This document shows, one piece after another, positions 62,401-64,000 of a stretch of 64,000 nucleotides of DNA. Both the position numbers and the translations under genes were made by a program. Within the stretch, counting starts at the first letter, position 1, and each line of letters begins with the position of its first letter. The notes below the pieces were generated by a model. It ran no database searches and was not told the DNA's origin. It worked only from the letters and a program-made list of their open reading frames with translations. Origin of the DNA: Agriotes lineatus (Eukaryota > Arthropoda > Insecta > Coleoptera > Elateridae); contig CALNHX010005233.1 of assembly GCA_940337035.1 (NCBI GenBank), positions 46,975 to 110,974 of the forward strand, given 5' to 3'.

Positions 62401-63250
62401 CTGGCATTTCTGCCTTGGTCTGGCCTTCGTCCTTCTGTCGTACTGTACGTTCCACGTCCTCGAGCTAAAGGGTGCCTGGGAGCTCAACGAAGGAAACGAT
62501 GTAATGTTATGGTTTTCCATTTTAACACTATTTGACTTTTGTGTACTGTGCTTCTGTACTTATTTAGTGCTGTCCTAACATGCTCTTGCAACTATGTTAC
62601 GAGCAAGTCCTGCAGGAGTTCCCTCAGAATCCCGTGGGATTTACGTTTGCTATTGGACTCTTGTTGTTAATTGCAGGTTGCTTAATGATCTCAATGATTT
62701 TCATCCTCGACGCCTATTGTTAGTTTCCGCAACACTTGTAATTTGTTTGTTCGTTTTAACTAACGTAGTGTGTATTTGTACATTTTAGAACAATATATAT
62801 GTAAACCTCGCAATATCATTCGAGTTTATGCGTTTGAGGTGCATCTGACATTTATGTATATTTATAGAATAATCGCATGTACTTAGTGCTGGTTTGTATG
62901 CAATTTATTATTTGTTATTATTATACATTGATATTATTACATCGTTTTGTTTATGTTACTGTTACCTGGTTGTGTGTGCTGTCTGTCTAGAGTATTGTGC
63001 TACTTTTGAGTTTGCGAATTCTTTCTGATAACCTGGATACACGTGTCGTAATTAAAAAATTCGTTGGCACCCGTCATTCGATGTAATTGACCTCAGTATT
63101 TTCTAGAACTGCACGCCGTATTCACTGAGGTAGCCCGGTCGACAACTATATCTACGTAGTCGTTTGATTTTGGGAGAATTAGCCGACGAATCGATTCTTT
63201 GTACTTTCAATTTTGCGGACGATTTTTTAAAATTTAGGAGTTTGTCCATA
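53403..63250. other. 10-kb interval without a supportable gene
   Basis: No domain-bearing frame. 58930-59070 may hold a scrap of LINE thumb region on the + strand (NRKILAFEMPCYERKI resembles the EAFEMWCYRRM block). 54790-54980 and 55150-55410 have less AT-rich open frames without known motifs. From about 57000 and especially 61000-62700 the sequence is less AT-rich and uneven in texture; if this is intron of the gene starting at 22542, that could mark regulatory DNA, but this is only inference. Confidence 0.3.
60030..60400. repeat. Inverted-repeat pair sharing GTCGCTGAGATAYGGCAAG
   Basis: CTTGCCGTATCTCAGCGACC and ATGCGCAGTG near 60072-60107 recur in reverse as CACTGCGCA and GGTCGCTGAGATATGGCAAG at 60371-60400, about 265 bp apart. 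Possibly the ends of an unclassified small element; outer limits are not clear. Confidence 0.5.
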
Positions 63251-63620
63251 ATACAGAGTGGTTAAAAAAGAGCTACATCTAGTTGGCTGTGAATTTTTGG
63301 TGTAAAATGAAATATGCCACTCTCGCGTAATGGCGTAATGTTGTTATGCGCTAGAAATAACATAACCTGCTTTTAAAGAATTGTCAAATGGGTTCGTGCC
63401 CTTTAGTTTGTTCTGTGGTGTACTACAGTATTTTCGTTTACTTTCAAAGTGCATGTTAATGAATTATTCAACAAAATGAAAATTGTTAGAAGTAAGACCC
63501 ACTTAAAAGTGATTAATTCTTTATTTTTTACAGAAAAAACAAAAATACTACTAGAATTATGTTTCAAATAATAGGGAATATTAAAGATCGTGGTCCTGAA
63601 AAGGGCTATTTATTGCTTCT

Positions 63621-64000
63621 CTAAAGTAAGTGTTCGAAGTGATGACCATTGTGTTGAATACATATTGCCACACGACGTTTCATGTTGTCAAAAATATGCT
63701 GCAATGTGAGCGGTGTTATTTCGTTGCATTTAATTCTAATGCGATCCATCAGCTCCTCCAAGTTATTAATTCTTTCTTTGTAGACCTCGTTTTTAAAATG
63801 TCCAAAAATGGAGTAATGCAATGGCGTAAGATCTGGTGAATTTGCTGCCCAAATTCCTCTGTTCATTACTCGGTTGGGGAAAAACTCTTCAAGAAATTCC
63901 AAATTTTCTCGAGATGTGTGTGCCGGGGCTCCATTCTGCTGGAAGTAACCTCCATTAAATTCATCGGGGTGTACTTGATCCAAAAATGGCACTAGCAACT
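63621..64000 (-). pseudogene. Mariner-type transposase, C-terminal half, runs off window
   Basis: The minus-strand frame is open from the window edge to the stop at 63621 (125 residues visible). GGYFQQNGAPAHTSRENLEF holds the block around the second catalytic residue, here Asn in place of the expected Asp (QQDGAPAH in relatives). AANSPDLTPLHYSIFGHFKN carries the third acidic residue in SPDLTP, and NMKRRVAICIQHNGHHFEHL is the usual ending. It is the same class as the truncated N-terminal copy at 10247-10870. The D-to-N change suggests loss of activity. A possible 3' terminus is the CAGAGTGGTTAAAAAAGAGC near 63255. Confidence 0.8.

Overview
The window is AT-rich, intron-bearing animal DNA with many transposons, most consistent with an insect. 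The one host gene I can name is the insect-type p55 MAGUK varicose. The BEL/Pao, Crypton, hAT, pogo, mariner and RTE/Jockey-type elements also fit an arthropod. A beetle is possible, but nothing in the window fixes the order.

Layout. 1-7560: flank or upstream intron of varicose, with a TA-flanked MITE (3508-3723) and a decayed minus-strand LINE (4640-6830) that carries a younger non-coding repeat. 7561-20101: seven + strand exons of varicose/MPP2-6 (end of L27, PDZ, SH3, HOOK, guanylate-kinase-like domain), in frame across every splice junction to the stop codon, then a long 3' UTR with a poly(A) signal at 21663. The 9.9-kb third intron (9309-19211) is a transposon nest: palindromic foldback, two mariner-type relics, a non-coding repeat holding a MITE and a foldback element with minisatellites, and a Jockey-type LINE split by a hAT element. 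22542-22853: probable first coding exon of a second + strand gene that I do not recognise; no later exon is evident in the window.

24745-29174: a BEL/Pao LTR element with 193-bp LTRs that keeps a long gag-protease frame but has lost reverse transcriptase and most of integrase. Its 3' part is tandemly duplicated as a 1,416-bp unit. 30379-36400: a cluster of small elements, palindromes, a 179-bp satellite array, and a Crypton-type tyrosine recombinase gene (33860-36015, minus) split by a hAT insertion with an 8-bp target duplication. 48031-49147: a deleted pogo-like element retaining only a C-terminal reading frame. 50-53.4 kb: two decayed RTE-type LINE copies. 53.4-63.6 kb: no supportable gene. 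63621-64000: C-terminal half of a mariner-type transposase running off the window.

Much of the value of the window is in nested insertions whose target-site duplications can be read directly. In four cases the uninterrupted site can be inferred from a paralogous copy or a reading frame, which fixes the order of insertion. There are no CRISPR arrays, operons or bacterial features, and I found no tRNA or rRNA gene.
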